This document shows, in pieces, positions 15,725-28,793 of a stretch of DNA of 64,000 nucleotides. The position numbers and the translations under genes are program-made. Where the stretch lies: assembly GCA_020002185.1 (NCBI GenBank), contig CM034543.1:25969462-26033461 (forward strand). Direction: 5' to 3'. The notes under the pieces were generated by a model that did not search any database, was not told the DNA's origin, and was given only the letters and a program-made list of their open reading frames with translations. Source of the DNA: Paraescarpia echinospica (taxonomy: Eukaryota; Annelida; Polychaeta; Sabellida; Siboglinidae). Numbering within the stretch: the stretch's first letter is position 1; each line of letters begins with the position of its first letter.

Positions 15725-17782
15725 CACAAAATCAACATTTCCTCTTATAAATTTCAATCAGTGATTGTAATTGTTGTTATTGCAATATATCATGCAGCTA
15801 AACTCATGTGTGCAGTCAAAGACACCATGACTTAAGCATTGGGAGACAGGTGTTTGTCTACAAGCTTACAAGACACTTTTCACCGTTTTCATTATGCTCG
15901 TCACAGCTTAACGCTTTTTCTTTTGTTGAAAATCCGAGCAGCTTACTAATGGACATGAGCCAGGATGGAAAAACGAGAGTAGTTGTAGAAACATAGATTC
16001 AACATCCATGCTCAATTGACTGTGCCCAGTAGAAGCAGCCATGCATACAAATGTCCATGGTGTAGAGGAAATGCTAAGAAAATACCACCATAGAAAGCAG
16101 AAGCATGTTGATCTAATGGCTCTTTGTTGTTGATGCTGCAGTGAGTGAATGCCCTGGTTCAGTGGAAGCTGGTCTACTGGTCAGTGCTGTATGGCACCTG
16201 CTGCTGGATACTTAAGATCATTGACTGATGGGAGAGAAGAGAAAGGTAGGCGACTTTGAATGGTGAATAAAATCTCAACAAAATGAGTCGGATGTTGGTA
16301 AATCTGATTTTCCGTAAATGCCGTCTATGTGAACAAATCGCGAATCCATCGATTTTGAGATTTCCACTGAAAATTATTCTTTGGTATTCGTTTGATCAAT
16401 TGCTACGCTAGCTATCCACTAATTAACTCTGTTTTGTGTATTTTAAAGCGATTTTTGTAGAGCAGTGCGAAGTGTTCCGCTCAATTTCCTTAAAATAACG
16501 TGGAAAATGCCAGTAATTGCGCGCGTTCGCAACTACTAATTTTGGGACGCTCCTAACATATGGGATATCACCACGAAGCTTGACCCGTCATCTTCCCATA
16601 TATGGGCATACATATGCTAATAACTACATTATGTGACCTCCAGAGAGCTTGGAAGACGGTAACTAAGGTACATTTCATGAAACATAACGAATAATTTGCA
16701 TCAACTTTGACGGCCGTTTTCTGGGTTTGAAGGTTTCTACCACACATGTGTTTGTTAAGCCATAACTTAAGTTATAATTAAGATATCTTCTTACATGATA
16801 CACCATGTGAAAGCAGAGATTCTGCTCTTTCCAACGCTGCTAATAACTCAATATTAAACATTTCTGACATGCGACTCATTTTGTTAAGATGGGTCACATA
16901 TATATATATATATATATATATATCTAGAATGGATAATCAACAAAGTGTTGGTGCTCAGTGTCATTTGTTTGGGTATTAATTTTTACTGTTTGTCTCAAAA
17001 GTGTAATTTTCTTGTTTGTTAGGAGATGCTTTGTCTGCCAGCAACAGAGATACTTGCTTGATGCTGAGCACTTGCAAGGTACAGTTATATGTAGTTAGAT
17101 TTGCCACTTTGTATTGAGGATATTGCCTGTCAAGTCCTATGGTTTAGCTATAGTCACTACGGTTTTATTAATAAAATGAAAACTACGGTCGTAGTAGGAA
17201 AACCATCGGTTTTATGCTTGTTTTTTTAGATACATCTTTTTTACAAATTTATCGCGTCCGTTTTATTTGTTGGTATATTCACCGACTTACACACTCATCA
17301 AACTCCCTTAAGGTTCACACTCATTTCCAGGCCTGGTAGAACTCCTGCAGTGCCCCAGAATGAGCACTCACCAATTTACGTTCTCGTGTTATGCACAGAC
17401 ACGAACATTTACCCACAAACACTTGTGTTATCCAGCGAGACTTAGTTTAAAAAAATAATTTGAATATGTCTGACGATGGATCTGGATGTGCGCCACTGGC
17501 CAAAAAGCGTACATCCTCTAGGAGGATGTAAGTGTCGTTGGGTTATAATTACAAGAAAGTACACTGAATCAGTTGTACTTTGTCCAAATTTGGTCCAAAA
17601 TGTGGGAACCTCAAAGCACAAAATTGTGAACACTGTTTTGGCAATTATTAAATACAGTTTGGTGGGCATTATAACTTCAACATATTTATTTTAGTGTATA
17701 TGAACAATAAAACAAATGTTAATAAATGACGAACAGATGTCATACCTTTAACATAACCAGTCGGCTTAATATATAAAAAGGT
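15725..17782. other. Non-coding, no gene seen
   Basis: Contains (TA)n at 16898-16923. 'tacatcctctaggaggatgta' near 17510-17530 is a short palindrome. No gene recognised. Confidence 0.5.
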
Positions 17783-17853
17783 AAGTTCTTATTATTAGAC
17801 TTATATATCGTGGTATTCAGTCCCTAGGACTGCTCACAGCACTTTACATTTCA
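17783..17853 (-). mobile_element. SINE 3'-tail fragment
   Basis: The block 'ttcagtccctaggactgctc' followed by 'agcactttacatt' matches the same part of the SINE at 28466-28793 (cagtccttaggactgctc...agcactt). Only the tail end is recognisable. Confidence 0.55.
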
Positions 17854-19219
17854 AATATACATTTTTACAAAATACAGATATATGATGGGAGCCATTGCCT
17901 ATCAACAGGTGGTACTAGATTGTCTTGAATGGTTTCTTGAGTAACAACAGGAAGGAGGGTTGTTCCTCAGAGCAGCTATAACAGGTGCCCATTATAGTCT
18001 ATTAGGAGATCAAAGTGCCACACAATTAGGGCTGCTGGAACAGCAGAAAAAGACAGCCTTTGTTTGACTGCCTTTGAAGAAATTAAAACTGCCCATACTC
18101 ATGTGTTGATCACTGATGGTCTAATTACAGACAAGGGGTGTTTATTTCACTTGCTAATGGATTGTGTGTAGACTTAATCTGGGGTTATTAGTGGTACACA
18201 AATGCATGAACATGGTGGGAAAAAGGAATATGATACAGAACATTGTGGAAATTAGTGTATTACTGCTAGGATCAAGTGTTTGAGTCAAGAAATTGAAATG
18301 AATTTTGCAGAATTAGGACTATAATGATTTATGTCTATCAACAAATTGAAGGAATTAATTAATTTGGTTATTCATGGGATAAACCTATTCTGGATTACAG
18401 AATACTATTCTGTTTGATAAGAAATAAAATTTGTACATGTATGCATGTTACATAAATGTAGTAATCATGTAAATATTAATCGTTAAATGCAATGCTGCTT
18501 AATTCAGTAACTAGATTATAAATTTCAAAAAAATTACTTAGAACATTATACCAAAAAATGTGTAGTGAAGAAATATAATTATAATTAATAATAATAACAA
18601 CAACAATAAATGGAGATTAGAATAGGTGAGAGGTATATCATCCACCGTCATCTAGATATATGATTCAAAGAACAATTTTGAGTCTGGCACTACAACAAAT
18701 AAGATATGTTTTTATTAAATATACTGTAACAATAGTATTAGAGTTTCATCAGGTTCATCATGCTGTTTACCAGCCAACAATACCACTTTGTGTCTAGATC
18801 TTTGAAAAGCCAGTTACAGCCTAGAGTTGTGTTGTTTACACATAATTACAGGGGTGACCAATTGATGGATTATACCTGGAGTTTACTTTCATCTGCTAAC
18901 TGTTGGTCTGATGTATTCATTAGGCTGAGTCAACAGGCAAATGAGGAATTTACATGTAATACACAAGTCCTTTGATGGGTCCAGGCCTGGCCAAATGACC
19001 ATGTCTGCCAGAATAAACCATGCCTGTAATTAGCATAACATGTATCCAACATTGCTGGCTACAGGGGCAGGGTAAATGCTGGGCCATTAGAGGGTCAACC
19101 TCCATTGACTTTATAATTCTGAAACCCAGGTTATGTTCCCCTTTGGTAATGTGTCACTAAAGGTACACTGTATGTCTAGGCAGTTACATTCATAACTCTG
19201 TTATGTTTGTGTTGCAGTC
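17854..19219. other. Non-coding, no gene seen
   Basis: AT-rich; a 71-codon open frame at 18760-18975 has no recognised similarity. Confidence 0.5.
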
Positions 19220-19680
19220 CATTTTATCAACAGCCACTTTCCTTCTCTCACTCTCTCCATTGCTCCCTTCTCATCTTCCCTTCCCTGCTCACTCCCTGTC
19301 TCCCTGCCTCCATCACACCCTCCCTCAATCCCACAAACCCTAACTCCTCGTCCTCTCTCTGTGTCTCTCCCTGTCACCCTCACCCAAGCCCCCTCTCTCT
19401 CTGCCTCTCCCTCTCTTCCTCATTCTCTCTTGAGCACTGTCCCTTTCTCCATCCATCCCTCTCTTATTCTCTCCCCCTCTCTCTTTCACCCCTCCGTCTC
19501 TCTCTCTCTCTTTCTCTCTCCTTTGTTCTCTCTCTCTCCCACTCTATTTCTCCCTTTCCTTCTCCCCCTCTCCCTCTCCCTGTCTCCCTCTCTCTCTCCC
19601 TCTCTCTCTCCCTCTCTCTCTCCCCCCTCTCTATCTCTCTCTCTCTTCCTCTCTCCCACTCTCCTTATCTCCTTCCCTCC
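19220..19680 (+). repeat. Polypyrimidine (CTCT/CCCT)n tract
   Basis: About 460 bp of C and T with only scattered purines. The serine/proline/leucine-rich frames over it are artefacts of the repeat. Confidence 0.9.
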
Positions 19681-21004
19681 ACCCCATTAAAATGGTACAC
19701 ATAGCACAATGTATCTACACACACCATTATTTCTTAGTGTCATGCAATATTATTTATTGCAATGAACAATCCATTTCCATAAACATTTCTAGGTGTATAA
19801 TAAAAAGTATTACATTGACTAAACATCACCTAGGTTTGTAGGTTTTCCAAAGTTGCGTGCACATAGACCAACACTTTCACACAATCCTGGACCCAGAATA
19901 CCTGCATCGGGTCATCAGATTTATTTATTCTTCATTTTAAATGTGTATGTTTCTCTGGCATGGTACGTTCTTTTGATGTGGTGAATTTCATTACTGTTCT
20001 CAGCCTTTCAAACTATGCAGTGTTGTTGAAATAGATCTGTTTGTTTATGGCATGGTGCAAGGATATGGATGAGTAGCCATACTATTAACTGCAAGAACCA
20101 TCAGTGCATCAAGGTAGAACTCTTTCTGTTTCTGATATATTGTTGTTCTTCTATCAACTCATCAATGCTAAAATCCTCTAGGAATTTTGCCCTCAATAAA
20201 GGGTCATGTTATATCCTGGAGGCCAATTACCCTACATTCAGAAGTGCTGATTGATTCTGATTGTTACTGTGGAAACTAAATATCCAAAATAAACAAAATT
20301 AAACTTACTTTAATGATCGAGCGGCTCCTGTGCATTCCTGTACTGTACAGAGTATCAACACTTTCACACACTTGGGTCACTCCCATAATGATGTGTTCTA
20401 ATCATAGTGTGCATCATGTTCTGCCCCTCTTCAACATGGTTGTGCTTGTAATGGTGGTCAAGATTTTGTACATTTCAAGTTTGGGTCAGATTAAGATATT
20501 CAGGCATTCTGCCGAACACATGTTCCGTAATAAAATAAATAGCTCCATATTTACCTGATCTTGTAGAGTAATGTATGGTCACATATGTTCTAAAAGTACA
20601 AAATGTGTAGAGTTACTTATTGACGAGCCGTGGTTTGCTCATCACCACGTTTTGCCAAAAGTAAAAAAACTCCAGTAGTGCCACCTAAAGAGTTAAACTG
20701 GTATTAATGCACATTGGCATTATTGTGGATATCAGAACCAGACAATGTGGTTGATAATTACTTGGTAGGCAGTCACTAGTAAACATGAAACATCAGTTAA
20801 ATTATTTTAATCACTTATTGTTCTGATATAATATTCTATTAAGCATAATGCATTATGGATGGCAGCAATAATTAATTCACCTAAACCAAATCTAAAATTA
20901 TAAATAATGACAAATATACCTTTAAAACAACATATTTTACTCGAACTTTGAACTATAGCAATTGCAACTCCATGTGACTATGATTCTTTAAACCCCAGTA
21001 GTTA
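19681..21004. other. Non-coding, no gene seen
   Basis: AT-rich unique sequence without recognisable elements. Confidence 0.5.
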
Positions 21005-21420
21005 GTCACCACAACTATACTTGTGATACCACATCCATACTTTAGTCACCACATCCATTCTTGTCTCACCACATCCATTCTTGTGTCATCACATCCATTC
21101 TTGTGTCATCACATCCATTCTTTTGTCACCACATTCTTTCTTGTATCACCACATCTATTCTTGTGTCACCACATCCACGTCAACATCCATTCTTGTATTA
21201 CCACATCTACTCTTGTGTCACCTCATCCACTTTTGAGTCACCACATCCATGCCCACGTCAACATCCATTCTTGGGTCACCACTTCTATTTTTGTGTCACC
21301 ACATCAGTTCTTTTGTCACCACATCTATTATTGTGTCACCACATTTGTTCTTGTGTTGCAACATCTATTCTTGTGTCCCTATATCCATACCTACGTCAAC
21401 ATTCATTCTTGTCTAACAAC
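21005..21420 (+). repeat. ~20-bp minisatellite (cttgtgtcaccacatccatt)
   Basis: About 20 imperfect units, with longer inserts carrying 'cccacgtcaacatccattc' at three places. It is open in two + frames only because of the repeat. Confidence 0.9.
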
Positions 21421-23102
21421 TTCTACGTTGGCCAAAGACAAACAGGTAGTTTATTGTGTATTTTTGTTTTCCTTAAGCAGTGTGACTTTACATGCTCCAT
21501 CCTGTACTCGTGGCAGTTAAAACATGAGTTTGTCTGACACACATTCTTATATTACAATATTGTGTATCTACAAAACAACTGGATGTTTTAATTTAGGTCC
21601 GTATCATACGTAGAACAAAACATTTACTTTTAAAATAGTATATTACACAGGCTTGTGTCATTATTGATGGCAAAGGAATTCTTGATTGCGAATGTTGAAG
21701 CCACCCTGCCTCCTACTTAACACATGTTATCTCAAATGTTTCTGCACTGATAAAACTGGCTTTGGTTGAAGTGGGATTAGAGGCTATGTGGGGAAGATAA
21801 CTGTAGATCTCACTGTTTGTGTTGTCACTTCCTATGAGGAATGTGGTCAGGAACTGTTCTGGTAGACAGATAAGTCACCCTTTCTACCTGTCTACAAGTC
21901 TACTTGTTGATCTAACTGTGGGGAAATGTTTACTGTCTCGTTTTATTTGAGCTATTTCTGGTGAAGATTACTGTGATTTTTAAAACATGATGCACATCAA
22001 ATGAAATATTTCCATTATTCAAATTTACCAAAAAAATAATGTAGATATTACACTAAAGAACACAAAGTTCATTATTTAGGGTTATTTACGAACATGTTCC
22101 CAATATTCTTTTCACCCTGTCACTGTCAGAGAAACATAGAAACGAGCATTTTGTGTAATGAGCAACTGTCCAATGACAGGATGCTTCTGTGAATAATACT
22201 GAATTCATGAGTTCAAGATCAAAATACTATAAAAATATTGTGATAACCAATATGCCAGGTTTGTTGCTCTGTGAGTGGGTGAAAGCTAATGTATTATAGA
22301 ATGGCTGGGTTGGCCACCATCTTTGTGTTCAAACTCGGTACTTTCTGCCCACTAGATAAGCATTAAACCATAGAAATCCACTCCATGAAGTCAGTCCAGT
22401 CATGGATTCCTGCCTTGCCCCAGTTTGTACTGCATAACATCTTCCCAAACACACACACCCCAATCTGTGCCATCAGAGCTTTATCTCTGACAGTTTATCC
22501 AGGCTTATTAGTTTGATAATCTTTCACACTAGAGCTGGATGAGTTATACAATACTGCCTTATCTTCACAGTTCCATTGTGCACTATCTACCCTGGTCATC
22601 AGCTGGACACTGGCCAGCATAATTAGTGTGGACATAACAATATCATGTGTGCTCTCATTTAATCTGGAGTGTTGAAGGAAACTTGTATCACAGGTGTGTC
22701 ATTTCATGAATGCTTCACCCTGAGAGGAACAATTCTTCCTTTTTTTGTCATTCATGTTTACATTTCTTCATTATATTTTCAAAAAACATAATTTATTACA
22801 TCAATGTTTTGATGAACTCATAAATCAATAAGAAGAAGTATTCAGTGGTTATTGTAAATTTGTGGTTAAAAGCTACATGCTAGAAAAACAGTTGCTGATG
22901 TTGAACAGATGGTTGTAGTTAGATAAGTCAATAATTCATGTATACCATGCATGGCTAAATAACTGTTTATCCATTTATACATATATTTGTGTTCATTCAG
23001 ATAGTAAGACATTGAACAATCATGCACACAGCACACATGTAAACAAGCAAGTACCTGGTACATTCACACATGCATGTACACAGATCCACACAGACACATC
23101 AT
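21421..23102. other. Non-coding, no gene seen
   Basis: Unique AT-rich sequence; nothing recognised. Confidence 0.5.
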
Positions 23103-23120
23103 CACACACACACAGAGATA

Positions 23121-23161
<41 letters not shown>

Positions 23162-23216
23162 ACACGCACACACGCACGCACGCACACACGCACACACACA
23201 CACACCACCACCACAC
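23103..23216 (+). repeat. (ACGC)n/(AC)n microsatellite
   Basis: Ten uninterrupted CGCA-type units at 23121-23160, then mixed ACAC/ACGC and CCA units. Confidence 0.95.
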
Positions 23217-26200
23217 AGATTATGAGTAATAATACAGATAGGCTACAACTTGACAAATGTTCACATGATCTTGAACTGTGATGACATGAAACAGCAAGCA
23301 AGATCAATAACCCAGCAATAGATATAATGGTTTAGAGTTGAGTTATTAGGATGAGTTCTGTTTATGATGCATCTCACATTAGTCCCATCTCACCAGCTCC
23401 ATCACAGTTGTTCTCTGTTGTAAATGCAATTGTTCATCTCTAGCACAAATGCACTTATGAGCACCTGCATATTAACGACCACGGGAATATGCATTAATTA
23501 TGCAATTTCCAGTTGGCAGATTAAACAGATCCAGACGTTGTGTATGGGCACTTTCTATTTAGTCATTACTTGCTGAAGAAGTCTTGTACTATATTGTTAT
23601 GGTACAGAACATAATATTATGATTATGACACTTCCTGCAGTAGTAATTGCTGGTTTGCATGCATGAAAGTAATATGCCCAAGCCGTGATTTTTTGTCAAT
23701 GCTGCCATTAGGCAACATGACAGGGAACTCATACACAAAAGACAAATGCCCAGCATCTGCCATGTCAAGACCCAGCCATGTGTGATGAGTGTTGAAATCG
23801 GCCAAGTGTGACGAGTTCCGAAATCGGCCATGTGTGACATGTCTTGTGCAGTGAAGATTCACTTCAAACGCTGTCTCAGGCTTCTGTGCCACACCAGTGC
23901 ACTTCTCTACCTCTTTGAATTCAGCAGAGCTATTAGTTAAACTATGTTTTCATTCCGGTTTATTCTCCATATTCCCAAAGGCCTACTTGCCACATCTACC
24001 ACTACCAGGGTTATTTGACATAGACATTTTCCGGACAGTGTGAATGAACAGGAAATGTGAAGGTGAGTTGAGGCTTCAGCTTAGGACAAAGGACATCCTG
24101 CTCTCATAGGAAGGCCGCTAGGATATAATCTGTGGCATCACTATGTCTCAACAGTTTCTTGTTTTTAACTGAAAAAAATGACATTTAGTCCAGATTTATT
24201 AGTGACATGTGGAGTATATAGTGACCAGATGCATGAATAAGGTAAGCAACCAGATATGTTGCATTTGTCTATTCAGATGTGGCTAATTTGGTTTATGCTT
24301 CTATGGAGAATTGTAGCAGTGATAGATACTCGATACTTACCCTAGGAATACTTTATATTTCTTTCTATTGTGAAAGTCTTATTTAATAGAATATAATTAT
24401 TTTAATGTACTTAATAACACATATTTACAATTCTGTAGGTTTTATTTAAAATTAATATAATTTTATTTATTTGCAAGATTAACGTTTTAATAATGTATAC
24501 TTTATTTTTTTTTATAATATATTTATTTTATATAAAATATATGTATTAAATATATATATATATATATAAATTATTGTTGTTTTATTTTGTTCACTAATAT
24601 ATATGCCATTGTAATTGATGCTAGTAATCGCATCATTAATATCTCTGGACCTCTGACCTGAAATGATTGTTCGATTGTAATTTCAAAAAAATGTCATGTA
24701 TACATCCACTCACACATGCATGCACACATGCACACACAAAGTGAGGTGTGACAATCAGTTTTTGTCAATAGTCAGACAACCCATTGTATTAAAATAGTGA
24801 TTCACTGAAGTAATGACTGGCATAATTAAGAGATATTCCGTCTTCTAATGCCTCCCAGAATTCTGTAATTAGATCACCGAATTGGTCGTAGCATGAAAGG
24901 CATTCAGTTATAAGGAAAATGTATGGAAATAAAATATACATATTTAATATAATTAATGCATATCAAAACATATGTGCAGACTTTTAGATAACAGACTTGA
25001 ACATAAGTAACTTAAACAGCTCAAAGAATGGTCCCACATGTTTGCAAAGTCCAAAAACTTATGGTATTTCATATCAGTTCAACCAGAGGTCAGTCTCTTA
25101 TTCCCAATATGCGGCTCTTTGTAACATAGATGGTGTGTTAAACAATGGAATGATTGTAAGCATGTTATTGCAATGTAGAGGTGATATACCCACCCCAACA
25201 ATGCATCAAGTGGGATTTCAGATTTTGACCGTTCCAAAATGGCTTCCTAAACCACAATGTATGTACATGTTTGGGAATTTTATAAACTTATGTTTCCATC
25301 CATAAGTTGTGTATATATTCAGGTAGTTTTTCACTCTGTATTGTGTTGTTTACTGTATCAGTATATTATTTATCTTCATCCGTAATTGCATATGTTGCTC
25401 ATCTTCATCCATCATTCTTGTTTTCCCACGAAACCTATATCGCTGGCAAGTTGACTTTGTATTAGCAGCCTGTTGTTTGTTGTGCAAACTGTTCTGCTCC
25501 TTCTCATTCAGTCTGCCTCCCTGTGATCTGCAAATACAACTTTGGGAGAAACTTAATTTCTGCTTGGCTGGAATATGTTTCCTTTCCCACCAGATGAATC
25601 ATAGATATCAATAGCTCTAAATATGTCCATGGCTACACCTAATGACAAGTTTGCAATACGTATCTGATGCTGGTATACAACAGGGTGTGATGTCCTTGTT
25701 GGATGTGTGAGAGTTTACACACTCAACAACTGCGTTCTCTATGGTTTCCTGTGCTCAGGTGTGGTGAAAGTCATCCATCATGAATCTATATATGTATTGT
25801 GGGCGTGAAATCACACCTTCTCTCTCTGCCCTGTGAAGTTGAATTTCGGGGCTTGTGGAAATACTTCATGCAGGAGTGAAGAGCAGATGTATTAAGTGGC
25901 TGGACATTTCTGAAGTTGTCCCACACAAAGCTTTACGGAGACACACCCTGATGAAACTAATAGGCTGTATTGTACCACTGAGAAGCAATCTTCAGAGTCT
26001 ATATATGGGAGGTTTTATATTTGTTCTGAACACATTATATGTCTTCTTTCAACGTGTAAAAATGACTGCCTGTCCACAACACAAACGTGGTATAAATGTC
26101 ACTGTTGTAGTTTCATTGTTATTCGACTATCATAAATTACATTATTAGAATGCATCAGCATGAGATGTTATGTATGGCCAATGGCCTGTGTGGGGGCAGT

Positions 26201-26239
26201 GTGCCAAAGTTGCTCTGGTGTGGGGATGTGCCATGCATG
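23217..26239. other. Non-coding, no gene seen
   Basis: Contains very AT-rich sequence at 24400-24600 with (TA)n near 24550. Short frames at 24997-25305 and 25855-26148 have no recognised similarity. Confidence 0.5.
23486..23507. promoter_or_regulatory. Near-palindromic POU/homeodomain-like site
   Basis: aatatgcattaattatgcaatt holds two ATGCA half-sites in opposite orientation around TTAATTA. A binding role is inference only. Confidence 0.25.
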
Positions 26240-26420
26240 CGTGTGTGCACATGTTTGTGCTTGCATGTGTTCGTGTGTGTGCACGCGTGTGTGTGCATGC
26301 TGTGTGTGTGCGTGTGTGGTGTGTGTGGTGTGTGTGGTGTATGTGTGTGTGGTGTGTGTGTTTGTGTGTGTGTGTGTGTGGTGTGGTGTGGTGTGTGTGT
26401 GTGTGTGTCTGTGTGGTGTG
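26240..26420 (+). repeat. GT-rich microsatellite (GTGTGG/GT)n
   Basis: Mixed tgtgtgtggtg units. The histidine/threonine- and cysteine/valine-rich frames on both strands come from the repeat. Confidence 0.9.
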
Positions 26421-28465
26421 TGCATGGAGCCATGGATGCATGCATGCGTCTGGTGCATTTTGTGGTATGAGGTAGTATCTGAAATGATGATGTGGCCTTG
26501 GCTTTTTGTCTTCTTTGTACTGTACAGTTTATATTAGACGTTCTTGTTTTTATTTGTAGATATATATAATTTGATATTGCATGAAGTGGTAAGAAGAGAG
26601 AAGAAAGTGGTGTGAGATGTGGTCTGTTCACTAATGTGTGGGATGGGGTGTGACATACCTGGGATTATACTGCTGGAAAAATGCTCAACAGGATGAATAG
26701 AATTAGCAGCCGTGCTAAAAAAAAACACATTCACAAGATAACAAGTGCATGTGCCATACAAATGAAATCACTTTTTATGATATACATGTGTATAATTGCT
26801 GACAGGATTTAGTTTTTTTAAGATTACACATGTTGGAGAATGTAAATAAACTAGTATTGCATGATGATATCGGTATGTTTGATTTTCTATGAGATTTTCT
26901 GATGCGTTTAGCTTGTTGATAGTGTGCATATTGGTGACTTTGATAGTACTATATTTACCTGGGGTGCAGTGGCATGGTGGATAGGACATACGACTCATCA
27001 GTTATGAATATAATAAATGACTAGTCTTTGCTTTGTAATTGAGGCATGGCTGAACGCTTCCCAGAGAAGTTGACTTGGTGTTAAAATAAATAGATCTGCC
27101 AGAGGTGAAGTGCGAAACGGTCTGGACAGTGCTTCATACTGCATATCACACTTTTAAGTTATGTTTAATTTAACACGGAGTAGGTGCATTTATTTATAGA
27201 AACTTTATGTATCATGTTATAGTGGAAACCTTGCGAAATTGTCATGAAATACAATTGAATTGAAGATTCAAACATCAAAATAGCTAAATTTAGATACTCC
27301 AATTTTGTTGTATATACACAATTTTTTGCAAATGTACGATTGTTAAAATAAAGGGCAGTTTTTTTAATTGAAAATTGTTTAGTAATATTTCCAGGCACCT
27401 AAATCTGCTGTTTCTTGTCTTGAGGATGTCAAGATCTCGAGTTGGTATTGATTTGCCAGAAACGTTTGCAGAAAATAGCTCACAGCTGATGCAAAGGTAG
27501 GCTTGGCTGGCCAGACCATATAGCAACATCAAAGTGTCCCACCTTTCAATCAAGTGGACATTAGTATGATTGAGTGTTTACTTAAATGGGAACTGACCAG
27601 TGAACCTTTGTGTGGGTGGCCACACTGGTCAGCACCCTGTGTGTTTGTCTGTGTGGGGACTAGAAAGTTTCCTTGACCATGCTTTCTCCAACAGCACAGC
27701 TGAGAGAGCACACACACTGTGTTGTTGTCATTTGCAAACTTCATTATTACAGGGTCAGCATTCGTTGGTTTGCGCACTCATGTCTTCATTCGTTCATTCA
27801 AGCATCAAGCCATTTCACAAGATCAAGCCATTGTCATGTCCAAGCTGGCCGAAATGACGCATAAAATGACCATTACCCTGCATGACAACCCCTCTGTTGG
27901 CCAGGCACCTACCACGCCCCGTTTAACTTCAGGCGGAGTTCCAGTGTTTTGCTCCGCAGTAATGGGGCATTTAGATTAAACTGAAATGCCGTCTAAACCT
28001 GTGCATGTGGGTTGGTTGCTTTACAGTGTTTATCCCATCACCATTAATACCTCTGGCATACCTTTGTATGTTGTGTCATATCTGATGCACTTCAACAAGG
28101 TTGTAGCAGATATTTGGGTACAATGCGTACACCAATATTGGTAGAACTGTGTGTATGAATAGCTGTTGTGTAATACTTGTAGAGTGGCTGATTTCTTCCC
28201 CCAAAATTGGGTTGGTATCAGAATAAATAGGTCAGATACTAGGTGATGTAAATTTGTTTAATTGATTCTATGGAGTAGATACAATGGTGTATAAAATATA
28301 TGTTTACCTTAGATTCCTATAGCACGTATCCCTATCTAAGTAGAAGGTCAGTGGAAGGTAACAGCTCGGGAAACCTCTCCAGGTAGAGATGTCCGTTATT
28401 CCATCTATTACATAATATAATACTCAGGACTGGGTTCAATTATAGCTGCATAATTTGTAAAAGTA
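26421..28465. other. Non-coding; candidate regulatory stretch near 27600-27990
   Basis: 27600-27990 is less AT-rich, with several overlapping open frames and no recognised protein. The rest is AT-rich. No gene supported. Confidence 0.4.
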
Positions 28466-28793
28466 AAGTAATGGTAATTTATTATATAGCACAGCATCCA
28501 GTCCTTAGGACTGCTCAAAGCACTTTTCACTTTACTCCCTGGCAGACCTGTTCAATCGAACACCATCTCGAGTTCAGCATTCAGCAATGGTGCAATTAAC
28601 GCACGGAGATTATTCATACACAAATATCCACCACTGTCTGTGGACAGGTACTCATTCATACAGCTGAGTGAACTGGATCAAGGTAGAGTGAACGCACTTG
28701 CCCAAGGTTCAATATGGCAGCACAGGATTCAAACTTGGGTTCTCGCGATTGAGAGTCCGAAGCTCTAGCCACTGAGCCAATGTTCTCTATGAT
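28466..28793 (-). mobile_element. tRNA-derived SINE, near full length
   Basis: On the minus strand it starts with a tRNA-like head: A-box-like TGGCTCAGTGG (28769-28779) and B-box-like GTTTGAATCC (28725-28734). A central part with 'cagctgtatgaatgagtacctg'-type sequence follows (shown here only as similarity to widespread marine-invertebrate SINE cores), then 'gagcagtcctaaggactgga' and an AT-rich tail with gctatataataaat. The translated head, SVARASDS, is a familiar SINE artefact. Confidence 0.75.

Noticed and set aside
19201..19704. Serine/proline/leucine-rich frames of up to 165 codons
   Set aside because: They are produced by the polypyrimidine tract; no splice context or domain.
21023..21537. 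Histidine/serine-rich frames of 158 and 165 codons
   Set aside because: They are produced by the 20-bp minisatellite; two frames are open at once, as expected for a repeat.
26145..26631. Histidine/threonine-rich and cysteine/valine-rich frames on both strands
   Set aside because: They are produced by the GT-rich microsatellite.
26960..27000. tRNA-derived SINE head ('cagtggcatggtggatagga')
   Set aside because: The A-box resemblance is weak and no B box follows at the right distance.
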